A DNA stretch of 64,000 nucleotides from an uncultured Clostridiaceae bacterium (lineage in GTDB: Bacteria > Bacillota > Clostridia > Clostridiales > Clostridiaceae). Where the stretch lies: assembly GCA_946405135.1 (NCBI GenBank), contig CAMJGD010000005.1, positions 62,001 through 126,000 of the forward strand, read 5' to 3'. Under the pieces are notes generated by a model. It ran no database searches. It saw nothing but the letters and a program-made list of their open reading frames with translations, and was not told the DNA's origin. Shown here in pieces: positions 7,515-16,698 of this stretch; position 1 is the stretch's first letter, and the number at the start of each line of letters is the position of its first letter. The translations under genes were made by a program, and so were the position numbers.

Positions 7515-9389
7515 ATGAATAAAAATAAAAAAATATTAAGAAAGGCCTGGCTTATAATTTTTGCTTTGTTCTTTTCCATAATGCAAAGCGGAGCATTGAT
7601 TAATGTAAAAGCAGATACTTTATTAAAAGAAGTTTACGTAAGAGTTGAAAGTCTTGAGGGTACCATAGCTGAAGGACCTCAACAGGCTTCTAATGGTTTT
7701 GAAGCTTTGGATAAGCTTTTAAAAGAGAAAAATATAAAAATGGAAGCTAAAGATGGTGAATGGGGCAAATATATAGAATCCATTGGAGACTTAAAAGCAG
7801 GCAAATTTGGTGGATGGGATGGATGGATGTACTATGTAAAAAATGGCAGTACCATTGAAAGTGGCCAAACTTCTATATACCAATATAATACAAAAGATGG
7901 AGATAACTTAGTTGTATATTATGGAAACTTTGATACTCCTATTGTAAATTCTATAAGCTTTCAGCCTGAAATTGTAAAGGAAAATGAAGGCTTTAAAATG
8001 AACTTTAGTTATAGTACTTTTGATTATACTGAAAATAAAGCGGTAGTGTTACCTATAAAAAATGCTAAAGTTTCCATAGATAAAAAAGATTATGTAACTG
8101 ATGCACAAGGAAATATAGAAATCAAACAAGGACTTTTCAAAGGAGAACACAGCTATAAAGTTAGCGGATATAATAAAGATAGTATTCCAACAGTTATAAT
8201 GGACAAAGGTTTATTCACTATAGACAATGTGAATAAACCGGTTTTACAGCATAGTGATAAAAAATTTAATGATAAAGATAATTCAAAGATAGAAAAAAAT
8301 ATAAACAAGGAATTAGATACCACATTGAATTTTATGAAGAATAATTCTTCTAATCCTTGGGCTGCAATTTCTTTAAGCAAGCTTTCAATAAAAGCAGATG
8401 AAAAGTTTATAAAATCTTGGGCAGAGCAGATTAAAAAGGAAGGTATAAAAGAGTTATCGCCTTCAGAACTTGAAACTAGAATCATGTCATTAACTGCTAT
8501 GGGATATACGCCTTATAATTTTCAAGGACAAGATCTAGTTAAAGAACTTTTTAATAGAAACATAGAGGACTTTTATAATAATGAGATAGTATTTGCATTA
8601 TTTTCTTATGATTATGCTAAAGTTAAAGAAAATTATAATATAACAGAAGATAAACTTATAAATTCTTTATTAGACAGCAAGTTAGTTAATAAGAATGGTG
8701 ACAAGAATTTAGTAGGCTGGACATGGTTTGGAGATAAAATAGATCCAGATATGACAGGTGCAGTTATAAATGCATTAGCTCCTTATTATAATGGTAAGCA
8801 GGTAAAAGGTGTTGATAACAATAAATTAAAAGCTGCAGTAGATGAAGCTTTAAATACCCTTTCTTATATGCAAAATGAAAGTGGTGATATAGTAGGACAA
8901 TATGGACCATCCTGTGAAACTAATGCCTTTATAATATTAGGATTAACATCTCTAGGAGTTGATCCAGAGGGAAGCAAATTTACAAAAAACAAAGGCGACT
9001 TGGTTTCAGCATTACTATCCTACAAAGGAGATAATGGACAATTTAACCACAATTCAGAAGCAAAGAATAATTATTTAGCTACGGAACAAGCTTTTAGAGC
9101 ATTAATATGCTTAAAGGAATATAAAGAAAAAGGAACTTATGATTATTATTCAAGCACTATAGATATCAGTTCATTAAAGGCTTATAAGCTTCCAGAAGAG
9201 ACTAAAAAGCCAAGTAATGAAGAAAAACCAAAACAGGAAATTGAAATGAAACAAAAAGAAAATTTAAAAAATCAAGATAAAAAAGGAAATTTACCAAAGA
9301 CAGGATCTCCTATAGGCTTTGATTTTATGATAGCTTTATCCATAGCTTTAATGTCTGCAGGAGTAATATTAAATAAGAAAAGTAATTAG
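7515..9389 (+). CDS. Sortase-anchored surface protein with transcobalamin-like DUF4430 domain and alpha/alpha-toroid domain
   Basis: 624 aa from the ATG at 7515, which follows GGGAGGA; the ATG at 7500 precedes that site. Order: signal peptide (about 1-33, cleavage near VKA-D); DUF4430 domain (about 35-135, with GGWDGWMYYVKNG and the closing GDNLVVYYG), the fold of the transcobalamin/intrinsic-factor beta domain; an Ig-like beta region (about 140-240); a helical-repeat region (about 260-545) with DPDMTGAVINAL and CETNAFIILGLTSLG, resembling the squalene-cyclase/transcobalamin alpha6-alpha6 barrel; a Lys/Glu linker; and LPKTG (593-597), a hydrophobic helix and basic tail for sortase anchoring. 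Its place after a B12 riboswitch and ECF importer suggests cobalamin capture at the cell wall. The domain calls are mine by eye; ligand binding is inferred. Confidence 0.85.
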   Translation: MNKNKKILRKAWLIIFALFFSIMQSGALINVKADTLLKEVYVRVESLEGTIAEGPQQASNGFEALDKLLKEKNIKMEAKDGEWGKYIESIGDLKAGKFGGWDGWMYYVKNGSTIESGQTSIYQYNTKDGDNLVVYYGNFDTPIVNSISFQPEIVKENEGFKMNFSYSTFDYTENKAVVLPIKNAKVSIDKKDYVTDAQGNIEIKQGLFKGEHSYKVSGYNKDSIPTVIMDKGLFTIDNVNKPVLQHSDKKFNDKDNSKIEKNINKELDTTLNFMKNNSSNPWAAISLSKLSIKADEKFIKSWAEQIKKEGIKELSPSELETRIMSLTAMGYTPYNFQGQDLVKELFNRNIEDFYNNEIVFALFSYDYAKVKENYNITEDKLINSLLDSKLVNKNGDKNLVGWTWFGDKIDPDMTGAVINALAPYYNGKQVKGVDNNKLKAAVDEALNTLSYMQNESGDIVGQYGPSCETNAFIILGLTSLGVDPEGSKFTKNKGDLVSALLSYKGDNGQFNHNSEAKNNYLATEQAFRALICLKEYKEKGTYDYYSSTIDISSLKAYKLPEETKKPSNEEKPKQEIEMKQKENLKNQDKKGNLPKTGSPIGFDFMIALSIALMSAGVILNKKSN

Positions 9390-9403
9390 AAAAGGTGATC
9401 TAA

Positions 9404-10111
9404 TTGAAAAAAAGATTAACCCTTGTAATATCAGTAATAGTAGTATGTATTGCAGCACTATTTCTCACTAAAACTGTTCAGCAAAAATATATCTATGCAG
9501 CTGAAACAAAAGAGAATATAAAAAATGAAAAAAGCATAAATGAAGAAAGTACTAAAAAAGATACAGCTGGTGAGGAAAAAAATAAAGAGCAAAATGTTAC
9601 AACTGAAGTAAAAAAAGAAGAAAAAAAGATACAAGAGAATTCTGATAAAAGCAAAGAAAAAATAAAAAATAGTGAAGAAACTAAAAAGCCTTCAAAATCA
9701 AAAGAAAATAAGTCATCTTCAAGCAGCAAAGTTAGTAACAGCAAAGAAACCCCTAAATCAGAAGCTCCAGAAAAAAAGCCTTCTAATCCACCAGAAAAAA
9801 AAGAGGAAATAAACTTTATAGTAGTTAATACTATAAATAATGATACAATAGTCAGTGCAAGTTATGATATTGAAGGCAAGACTGTAGAAGAAGTAACAGT
9901 AAGTATATTAAATTCTAAAGGAATAGATTTTAAGCTACGGGCAGGTTATTTTTCTAGTATTGCAGGACTTAAAGAAAGATCTAAAGGTAAGGCAAGTGGA
10001 TGGTGTTATTATGTTAATGGGAACAAGCCTGGAGTAGGGGCAGGATCCTATTACCTTAAAAAAGGAGATAAGGTGCAGTGGAAGTTTTTAGAAGATGGCA
10101 TAAATAACTAA
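9404..10111 (+). CDS. Secreted or membrane-tethered DUF4430 (transcobalamin beta-domain-like) protein
   Basis: 235 aa, TTG start 9 bases after AAAGGTGA, 14 bases after the previous gene. An N-terminal hydrophobic segment (about 5-25) is either a signal peptide or a membrane anchor; no lipobox and no LPxTG are seen. Residues about 30-130 are a low-complexity Lys/Glu/Ser/Pro tether. Residues about 133-235 form a DUF4430 domain with GKASGWCYYVNG and YYLKKGDKVQWKF, the same strand pattern as in the preceding protein. It has no helical domain, so it may pair with the alpha-type region of its neighbour. Cobalamin binding is inferred from context. Confidence 0.8.
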   Translation: MKKRLTLVISVIVVCIAALFLTKTVQQKYIYAAETKENIKNEKSINEESTKKDTAGEEKNKEQNVTTEVKKEEKKIQENSDKSKEKIKNSEETKKPSKSKENKSSSSSKVSNSKETPKSEAPEKKPSNPPEKKEEINFIVVNTINNDTIVSASYDIEGKTVEEVTVSILNSKGIDFKLRAGYFSSIAGLKERSKGKASGWCYYVNGNKPGVGAGSYYLKKGDKVQWKFLEDGINN

Positions 10112-10183
10112 ATATCTGTATTGAAACAGCAGTTGATTCATTGAATATAGATATTAAAAATAATATAATTAATATATGATTTG

Positions 10184-10218
10184 GTATTAGCTTCAGCTTC
10201 TGCTGAAGCTAATACTTT
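10184..10218 (+). terminator. Hairpin at the end of the B12-uptake operon
   Basis: Perfect 14-bp stem, 10184-10197 with 10202-10215, four-base loop, followed only by TTTAAT. The stem is strong but the T tract is short; terminator is the likeliest role. Confidence 0.7.
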
Positions 10219-10244
10219 AATAAAATAAGGGGGGCTCTGTAAAT

Positions 10245-11939
10245 ATGAAATTTAAAGATTTTAATTATGAAAGGCCAGATATTAAAACTACAGAGGAGAA
10301 ATTTGAAGTTTTGCTTTCTCAATTTGATAAAGCAGATAGTTTCGAAAAGCAGAATGAAATCATGAGAAAAATAAATGCTTTAAGAAGTGAAGCTGAATCC
10401 ATGTTTACCATTGTTTCCATAAGACACACCGTAGATACCACAGATAAATATTATGAAGAAGAACAGGAATATTTTGATAAGGTAATGCCTTTGTATGAAG
10501 GAATTATATCAAAATATTATAAGAGCATTACAGAATCTAAATTTAGAAAAGAATTAGAAGAAAAATGGGGAAAACAGCTTTTTAGATTAGCAGAATGTAC
10601 ACTTAAAACTTTTTCTCCCGAAGTCATAGAAGATCTTCAGCTAGAAAATAAATTATCCAGTGAATATACTAAGCTGTTAGCTTCTGCAAAAATAATGTTT
10701 GAAGGAGAAGAAAGAAATCTTTCCTCTATTATGCCTTTTCAGATTTCAAAGGATAGAGATGTAAGGAAGAAGGCTAATGAAGCGAGATATGAATTTTTTA
10801 AAGAAAACGAAAAAGAATTTGACAGAATATATGATGAACTTGTAAAGGTAAGAACTAGAATTGCAAAAAAACTTGGATTTAATAATTTTGTAGAACTTGC
10901 ATATGCCAGGATGAATAGAACAGATTACAATGCAGAAATGGTAGATAATTTTAGAAAGCAGGTACTTCAGTATATTGTCCCTATTACCACTAAACTTATG
11001 GAAAGACAAAGAAATAGATTGAATTTAGATAAGATAAAATATTATGATGAGAAATTTAATTTTTTAAGTGGTAATGCAGCACCAAAAGGTGAACCGGATT
11101 GGATAGTACAAAATGGGAAAACCATGTATTCAGAGCTTTCACCAGAGACTAAAGAATATTTTGATTTTATGATAAACAATGAGCTTATGGATCTTGTAAC
11201 TAAAAAAGGAAAAGCTAGCGGAGGCTATTGTACTTATATAAGTGAATATAAATCTCCTTTCATATTTTCTAATTTTAATGGTACTTCTGGTGATGTAGAT
11301 GTATTAACCCATGAGGCAGGGCATGCATTTCAGGTTTATTCCAGCAGAAATTATGAGATTCCTGAATATAATTTTCCTACCTATGAAGCTTGTGAAATAC
11401 ATTCTATGAGTATGGAACTATTTACTTGGCCTTGGATGGAGTTGTTCTTTAAAGAAGATGCAGATAAATATAGATTTGCTCATTTGAGTGATGCATTAAT
11501 ATTTATACCTTATGGAGTAGCTGTAGATGAATTTCAGCATTATGTATATGAAAATCCCGAAGCTAAACCAGAGGAAAGAAAAAAGTTTTGGAGAGAACTT
11601 GAAAGAAAATATATTCCATTTAGAGATTATGAAGGCAATGAGTATCTAGAAAGAGGTGGATACTGGATTCAACAACGTCATATATTTGAAAGTCCTTTCT
11701 ATTATATAGACTATACTTTAGCTCAATTGTGTGCATTTCAGTTTTGGAAGAAGTCTTTAGAAAATAGGGAAGAAGCATGGAATGACTATGTAAGGCTATG
11801 TAAAGTAGGGGGGAGTAAATCCTTTTTGGAATTAGTTGAATATGCTAATCTTAAGTCACCTTTTAAGGATGGATGTGTAAAATCTGTAGTGGATACTGTA
11901 GAGCACTGGCTAGATTCTATAGATGATAGTAAATTTTAA
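10245..11939 (+). CDS. M3-family oligoendopeptidase (PepF-like zinc metallopeptidase)
   Basis: 564 aa, the usual length of the M3B branch, cytoplasmic (no signal peptide), ATG after a GGGGGG-type site. The zinc site THEAGH (HEXXH, near residue 355) is followed about 25 residues later by YEACEIHSMSMELF, which supplies the third glutamate ligand. It cleaves short peptides, helping peptide turnover. It is a single gene bounded by hairpins on both sides, so I see no functional tie to the B12 operon. Confidence 0.93.
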   Translation: MKFKDFNYERPDIKTTEEKFEVLLSQFDKADSFEKQNEIMRKINALRSEAESMFTIVSIRHTVDTTDKYYEEEQEYFDKVMPLYEGIISKYYKSITESKFRKELEEKWGKQLFRLAECTLKTFSPEVIEDLQLENKLSSEYTKLLASAKIMFEGEERNLSSIMPFQISKDRDVRKKANEARYEFFKENEKEFDRIYDELVKVRTRIAKKLGFNNFVELAYARMNRTDYNAEMVDNFRKQVLQYIVPITTKLMERQRNRLNLDKIKYYDEKFNFLSGNAAPKGEPDWIVQNGKTMYSELSPETKEYFDFMINNELMDLVTKKGKASGGYCTYISEYKSPFIFSNFNGTSGDVDVLTHEAGHAFQVYSSRNYEIPEYNFPTYEACEIHSMSMELFTWPWMELFFKEDADKYRFAHLSDALIFIPYGVAVDEFQHYVYENPEAKPEERKKFWRELERKYIPFRDYEGNEYLERGGYWIQQRHIFESPFYYIDYTLAQLCAFQFWKKSLENREEAWNDYVRLCKVGGSKSFLELVEYANLKSPFKDGCVKSVVDTVEHWLDSIDDSKF

Positions 11940-11996
11940 TATTATACTCTGGTAAAATAAGCTTTAGATAAGGCGGTTACCATTAATATATTTGGT

Positions 11997-12050
11997 TAAA
12001 ATATACCCTATAGGATAGAAATATATAAATCTATCTATAGGGTATTTTAT
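11997..12050. terminator. Bidirectional terminator
   Basis: AAAATATACCCTATAG pairs with CTATAGGGTATTTT (about 12035-12048), with an inner extension around a bulged G. T-rich downstream on +. Serves the peptidase gene and possibly the convergent transporter gene. Confidence 0.8.
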
Positions 12051-12087
12051 TGTAATTTTAGCTTTCTTAGATAAAGTTTCTATTTAG

Positions 12088-12966
12088 TTATTTTTTATTT
12101 ATTGGCAGAAAGCTCAATTTGGTTTCTGATATTATTATAGATAAAAATATTATTAAACATCCTATAACCATATTTAATGTAAAAACTTCCTTTAATAATA
12201 ACATTGATAGTAGTGAACCAAATACAGATTCAGTAGACATAATTATTGCTGCATGGGTAGAAGAAGTATGCTTCTGAGCCATATTTTGAAGCAGAAAAGC
12301 TATAAGAGTACTAAATATTCCAAGATATCCAAGGGCAATAAGACCTCTCATAGTTATATTAGCGGGCACTGGTTCAAAAAATATAGCAGTAATAAAAGAT
12401 AGCAAAGCAGCACTGCCAAATTGAAATACCGTTAGGATAATGGGGTCTGTTCTTTCTGTGAAATATCCAACAGATACTATATGGCAAGCAAAGAATAGAG
12501 CACAGATTAAAGTCAAAAAATCTCCAAAATTGATATAGATATTTCCATCTTGAAGAGTTAACATTGCTATGCCTATAACGCACAAAACTGCAGATGAAAG
12601 TGAATACATATCTGGTCTTTTTTTAGTTAAAATCCAATATAGAAAAGGAACTATAACCACATTAGTACCAGTTAAAAATGCCTGCTTTCCAGCGGAAGTA
12701 TACTGAAGTCCCACAGTTTGGGCAGCAAAGGCAATAAATAAAAAAATACCTATTATAAGTCCATTCATTATATCTTTAAGTGAAGCTTTTTTTATTTTTT
12801 TATGAAAAACTATTATCATTAAGAAAAAAGAAATGGAAAACCTTATAGTCATCATATAAAAAGGTTTTGCCACATTTAATGCTTCCTTTGATGCAACAAA
12901 TCCAGCACCCCATACAAAAGCTACTATGAGTAAAGAAATATCGGCCAATATACTTTTTTTATTCAA
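12088..12966 (-). CDS. EamA/DMT-family transporter
   Basis: 292 aa, ten predicted transmembrane helices in two EamA repeats of five, TTG start after GAGGGGG. The first repeat opens with ADISLLIVAFVWGAGFVASK and the second closes with a helix ending SIIISE, as in many metabolite exporters of this family. Substrate unknown. It is a different gene from the EamA fragment at the left edge, and divergent from the PTS operon regulator. Confidence 0.9.
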   Translation of the reverse strand: MNKKSILADISLLIVAFVWGAGFVASKEALNVAKPFYMMTIRFSISFFLMIIVFHKKIKKASLKDIMNGLIIGIFLFIAFAAQTVGLQYTSAGKQAFLTGTNVVIVPFLYWILTKKRPDMYSLSSAVLCVIGIAMLTLQDGNIYINFGDFLTLICALFFACHIVSVGYFTERTDPIILTVFQFGSAALLSFITAIFFEPVPANITMRGLIALGYLGIFSTLIAFLLQNMAQKHTSSTHAAIIMSTESVFGSLLSMLLLKEVFTLNMVIGCLIIFLSIIISETKLSFLPINKK

Positions 12967-13188
12967 TGTAGTATCCCCCTCGTAATAATTGTAAGTACAT
13001 AGTTATATTGTAAAAGTTAATTTAGTAATATTCAACAATCTTAAAGCAAAACTTAAGCAGTTGCATTAAGAAAGTAAAAGTTAAAAATTATATAAACCTA
13101 TTTGTCATCTATGTAAAGCATGTTCTATTTTTTAATAATAATTCAGATTAAATTATAATAAAGATTAGAATAAATTTCTTCTTTCCCG

Positions 13189-13241
13189 TGGAAACGTTTT
13201 AAACTTTTATATTTAGACAAATAGCGATAAAATAGTATTAG
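13189..13241 (+). promoter_or_regulatory. Candidate promoter with cre-like box upstream of the PTS operon
   Basis: In the 305-base gap between 12966 and 13272: TAGACA (13214-13219), a 16-base spacer and TATTAG (13236-13241) form a plausible sigma-A promoter. Just upstream, TGGAAACGTTTTAA (13189-13202) differs from a CcpA cre consensus (TGNAARCGNTTNCA) at one fixed position, which would fit carbon catabolite control. Both are weak sequence matches. The rest of the gap is AT-rich with nothing else seen. Confidence 0.4.
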
Positions 13242-13271
13242 AAAATATAAGTACTAAGGTAGGCGTTATAT

Positions 13272-15344
13272 ATGAACAAAAGAACTTGCGAGATTATAAA
13301 AATTATATATGAAAGACCTAACAAGTATGATATTAAAGAGTTAGCTCATTTATTAAGTGTCAGTACAAAAACAATACAAACAGATATTCAGGAAATCGAT
13401 GAATATTTTGTTTCTAATCATATTGCTTCATTGGAAGTAAAGGATAATAAATTTTCTGTGAAAAAAGTAAATAAATCTATATATGATACACTTAGTACAC
13501 TTAGTTTCTATGATTATAAGTTATCAAGGGATGAGCGCTTAATAATAGAAGCTCTTTTACTTATATTTACTTCTGAAAACGTGGTTTTGTCGGATATGGC
13601 TGAATTTATGTATGTATCCCGATCAACAGTTATTGGGGATTTAAAATACTTAAATAATTGTTTAGATGAATATGGTCTTGAAACAAAAGCACGTTCAAAC
13701 ACTGGTATTTGCATTAGCGGCTCTGAAATAAATGTACGAAATTTATTTGTAAATATTTTACTTAAATATGGATATTTATATAGCCTGTTTTGTCATCAAG
13801 AAGGATTTAAAAATGTAAATGATGGGGAAACAAAAGCTAATGCTAGAGAAAGAAAGATAATTCTACAAAACTTGACATCTGAAGCTGAAGGTTATTCAGA
13901 GCTATATTTAACTGAAGGCTCATTTAACATGTTAGTAGACTATTTATATATGGCAATTTTTAGAATAAAATCAGGCAAACTTTTTAAAAATTATGAACAA
14001 AATAATATAGATGCTAATAATAAGTTAATTGAGTGGTTATATAAACTTGTTTGTCAGCATTTTAACCTTACACTTAACGAAAATGAACTTTCATACTTAA
14101 AAAAAATTTCTGCTAATTTGACATATATAAAAAAGAATAACTGTGTGAATGCCAGTAATGAGATAGTAAAGATACAAACTATAACAAGATTATTTATTAT
14201 GGATGTATCTAAATCCTTAAATCTCCCATTATACAGGGACTATGAACTTTTTCAAAGCTTATCTAATCATTTAGAAAGGATATTTAATGAAGGATTTACT
14301 AGTTCAACTGAAGATGATGAGATTAGTGTTATTATAGAAAAATATAGTGATATTAAGAAAGTTGTTACTGAAAACATAGAAGTTCTAGAACAATATGCAA
14401 ATAGAACTATTACTAATGAAGAAATTTCATATATCGTTGTGTATATATGTGCTTCTATTGAAAAAATGAAAACTCAAACAACTATGTGCAATGTGATTTT
14501 AATATGTAACAGTGGCATAGGTACAAGCCAGTTATTAAAATCAAAATTACTTGAAAGATTTGATTTTAATATAATAAGTGTTATGCCTAAACACAGATTA
14601 AGAGATTCGCTAAGTTGCGAAGTAGATTTTGTTATTTCCACTGTAGACTTAGAGGATATTGATGTCCCATATATTAAGATTTCACCTCAATTGGCTGATA
14701 GCGATTTTCTTAGAATGAGAAAAATGATTGATGATTATGGTCGTATTAGCCCTATAAGAGCTGTTAAAAATGATTATTCAGATATTATTAGCAAAATAAA
14801 GCCCATAGTAAAATACAATGATGAGTTACTTGAGATAATTAAAGAAGGTCTAAATAATTATTTTTTCAAAAAGAATAAGATGGTGTTGAGCCTTTCAAAT
14901 TTATTAACAGAAGAATTCATTCAGGTAGATGTAGAAGCAGATACGTGGCAGCAAGCAATAGAGAAGGCTTCACAAAATTTACTGGATAAAGGATACATAA
15001 ATGATAATTACATACAATCTATGATTGAAAATGTTGAGCAAAATGGTCCTTATATTGTAATTTCAGAAGGATTTGCAATTCCTCATTCAGCTATTGATGA
15101 AGGAAGTAAGAGACTAGGATTTAATTTAATCAGATTAAAAAAACCTGTATCCTTTAATGCGGGCATTTATGATCCTATTAAATATGTATGCGTTATAAGT
15201 GCTGTAGATAAAGAAAAACATTTAAAAGCATTATTTAATTTAGTTAATTTACTTCAGATTTGTGAATTTAAAGAAGCCCTAAATAGGGCAGAAAGTAGCA
15301 AAGATATGACAAAGGTAATTGAAATGTTTGAAAGAAGGATTTAA
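13272..15344 (+). CDS. PRD-containing transcriptional activator with PTS EIIB and EIIA domains (MtlR/BglG-type)
   Basis: 690 aa. Order: N-terminal HTH (about 1-60, LAHLLSVSTKTIQTDIQEI), second winged helix (about 90-155), two PRD domains (about 190-400), an EIIB-like domain near residue 405 with the Cys loop ILICNSGIGTSQLL, and an EIIA domain (about 540-690) with the phospho-His motif AIPHSAIDE. The PTS sets the phosphorylation of these domains and so couples operon expression to substrate import. It is the first gene of the operon, 22 bases before the IIA gene, and very likely its activator. Confidence 0.92.
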   Translation: MNKRTCEIIKIIYERPNKYDIKELAHLLSVSTKTIQTDIQEIDEYFVSNHIASLEVKDNKFSVKKVNKSIYDTLSTLSFYDYKLSRDERLIIEALLLIFTSENVVLSDMAEFMYVSRSTVIGDLKYLNNCLDEYGLETKARSNTGICISGSEINVRNLFVNILLKYGYLYSLFCHQEGFKNVNDGETKANARERKIILQNLTSEAEGYSELYLTEGSFNMLVDYLYMAIFRIKSGKLFKNYEQNNIDANNKLIEWLYKLVCQHFNLTLNENELSYLKKISANLTYIKKNNCVNASNEIVKIQTITRLFIMDVSKSLNLPLYRDYELFQSLSNHLERIFNEGFTSSTEDDEISVIIEKYSDIKKVVTENIEVLEQYANRTITNEEISYIVVYICASIEKMKTQTTMCNVILICNSGIGTSQLLKSKLLERFDFNIISVMPKHRLRDSLSCEVDFVISTVDLEDIDVPYIKISPQLADSDFLRMRKMIDDYGRISPIRAVKNDYSDIISKIKPIVKYNDELLEIIKEGLNNYFFKKNKMVLSLSNLLTEEFIQVDVEADTWQQAIEKASQNLLDKGYINDNYIQSMIENVEQNGPYIVISEGFAIPHSAIDEGSKRLGFNLIRLKKPVSFNAGIYDPIKYVCVISAVDKEKHLKALFNLVNLLQICEFKEALNRAESSKDMTKVIEMFERRI

Positions 15345-15366
15345 TAAAATTTGGAGGTATTAAAAT

Positions 15367-15822
15367 ATGTATTTTAGTGAAGAAATTGCTTTCTTTAATC
15401 AAAGTTGCAATAACAAAGAAGAAGCCCTAAAAAAATTAGGAGATGAATTTTTAGCAAGAGATCTTGTGAAGGATACATTTTTACAAGCGGTTCTTGATAG
15501 AGAAAAGGAATATCCAACAGGGTTAAGTATAAATGGAATAGGCGTAGCTATACCTCATACTGATGGAATTCATATAGTTAAGCCTCAAATTGGATTTATG
15601 TCTTTAAAAGAACCTGTAATTTTTAAAGATATGGTAGATGATAAGCATGAAATAGAAGTAAGTATCATTTTTATGCTTGGATTATTAAAATCAGAGCAGC
15701 AAATTGAAATGCTTCAGAAACTTGTTGAATTATTTCAAGATGAAGCATTATTAAAAAGACTTATAGAGTGTAAAAATATTGATGAGTTTAAAGGCATAAT
15801 GAAAGAAGCTAATATAGAGTAA
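15367..15822 (+). CDS. PTS sugar transporter subunit IIA (galactitol/fructose superfamily)
   Basis: 151 aa, ATG after TTGGAGG. The motif GVAIPHTDG (about residues 58-66) carries the histidine that takes phosphate from HPr. Length and surrounding sequence fit GatA-like IIA proteins. It passes phosphate to the IIB protein encoded at 18152. Unlike many fructose systems, IIA, IIB and IIC are separate polypeptides here. Confidence 0.9.
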   Translation: MYFSEEIAFFNQSCNNKEEALKKLGDEFLARDLVKDTFLQAVLDREKEYPTGLSINGIGVAIPHTDGIHIVKPQIGFMSLKEPVIFKDMVDDKHEIEVSIIFMLGLLKSEQQIEMLQKLVELFQDEALLKRLIECKNIDEFKGIMKEANIE

Positions 15823-15849
15823 TAATTAATTATTAAGGAGATGATTTTT

Positions 15850-16686
15850 TTGTTAGTTTCATCAAAAGAGTTATTTAAAGTAGCAAGAAAAAATAATTTT
15901 GCTATACCAGCACCAAATTTTGTGGATCAAAATTCCATAAAAGCTTATATAGAGGTTGCAGAAAAATTAAATTTGCCAGTTATTTTAGCTTATGCAGAAG
16001 CACACAAAAATTATTTGTCCTTTGATGAGGCATTATATTTAGGTAAATATTATGGCGAAAAGGCCAAGGTTCCAGCAGTATTACATTTTGATCATGGTAC
16101 TACTAAAGAATTGATAATAAGAGCTATAAATGAAGGCTTTAAATCAGTAATGATAGATGCTTCTATGGATTCTTTTGAAGATAATGTTAAAAAGACAAGA
16201 GAAATTGTTGAGTATGCTCATTTGAGAGGAGTAGTTGTTGAAGCTGAAATAGGTCATGTTGGTAATGGCGAAGACTTCAAAAGCTATGATGTTAGCGATA
16301 GTATTTATACTACTGTTGAAGAAGCAAAGAAATTTGTTGAACTTACAAACGTAGATTCTTTGGCAATATCTATAGGAACTGCTCATGGAGCTTACAAAGG
16401 AACACCTGTTATAGATTTTGATAGATTAAAAGAAATTAGAAATGCCATAGATACTCCTTTAGTACTTCACGGAGGTTCATCATCAGGTGATGATAATCTT
16501 GGAAGATGTGCTACTGAAGGAATAAGTAAAATAAATATCTATACTGATTTAGTTACTGCTGCATCTAATAAAGCAAAAAATACTAAATTCGAGGATTATT
16601 ATGATTTACGAGATGCACAAATGGATGGCATGAAAGAATGTTTAGAACATTATTATAATGTATTTCAGACAAAAAAATTTATATAA
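15850..16686 (+). CDS. Class II ketose-bisphosphate aldolase (FbaA/GatY/KbaY family)
   Basis: About 278 aa from the TTG at 15850, nine bases after AAGGAG; the ATG at 15841 touches the site and is unlikely. Zinc and catalytic motifs are present: HFDHG, VEAEIGHVG, IGTAHGAYKG and HGGSSSG followed by GISKINIYTD. The family cleaves fructose-1,6- or tagatose-1,6-bisphosphate to DHAP and glyceraldehyde-3-phosphate. Which ketose is used here is open: no phosphofructokinase or tagatose-6-phosphate kinase is encoded in the operon, so a ketose-1-phosphate or other substrate is possible. Confidence 0.9.
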   Translation: MLVSSKELFKVARKNNFAIPAPNFVDQNSIKAYIEVAEKLNLPVILAYAEAHKNYLSFDEALYLGKYYGEKAKVPAVLHFDHGTTKELIIRAINEGFKSVMIDASMDSFEDNVKKTREIVEYAHLRGVVVEAEIGHVGNGEDFKSYDVSDSIYTTVEEAKKFVELTNVDSLAISIGTAHGAYKGTPVIDFDRLKEIRNAIDTPLVLHGGSSSGDDNLGRCATEGISKINIYTDLVTAASNKAKNTKFEDYYDLRDAQMDGMKECLEHYYNVFQTKKFI

Positions 16687-16698
16687 GGAGGTGAGAAA

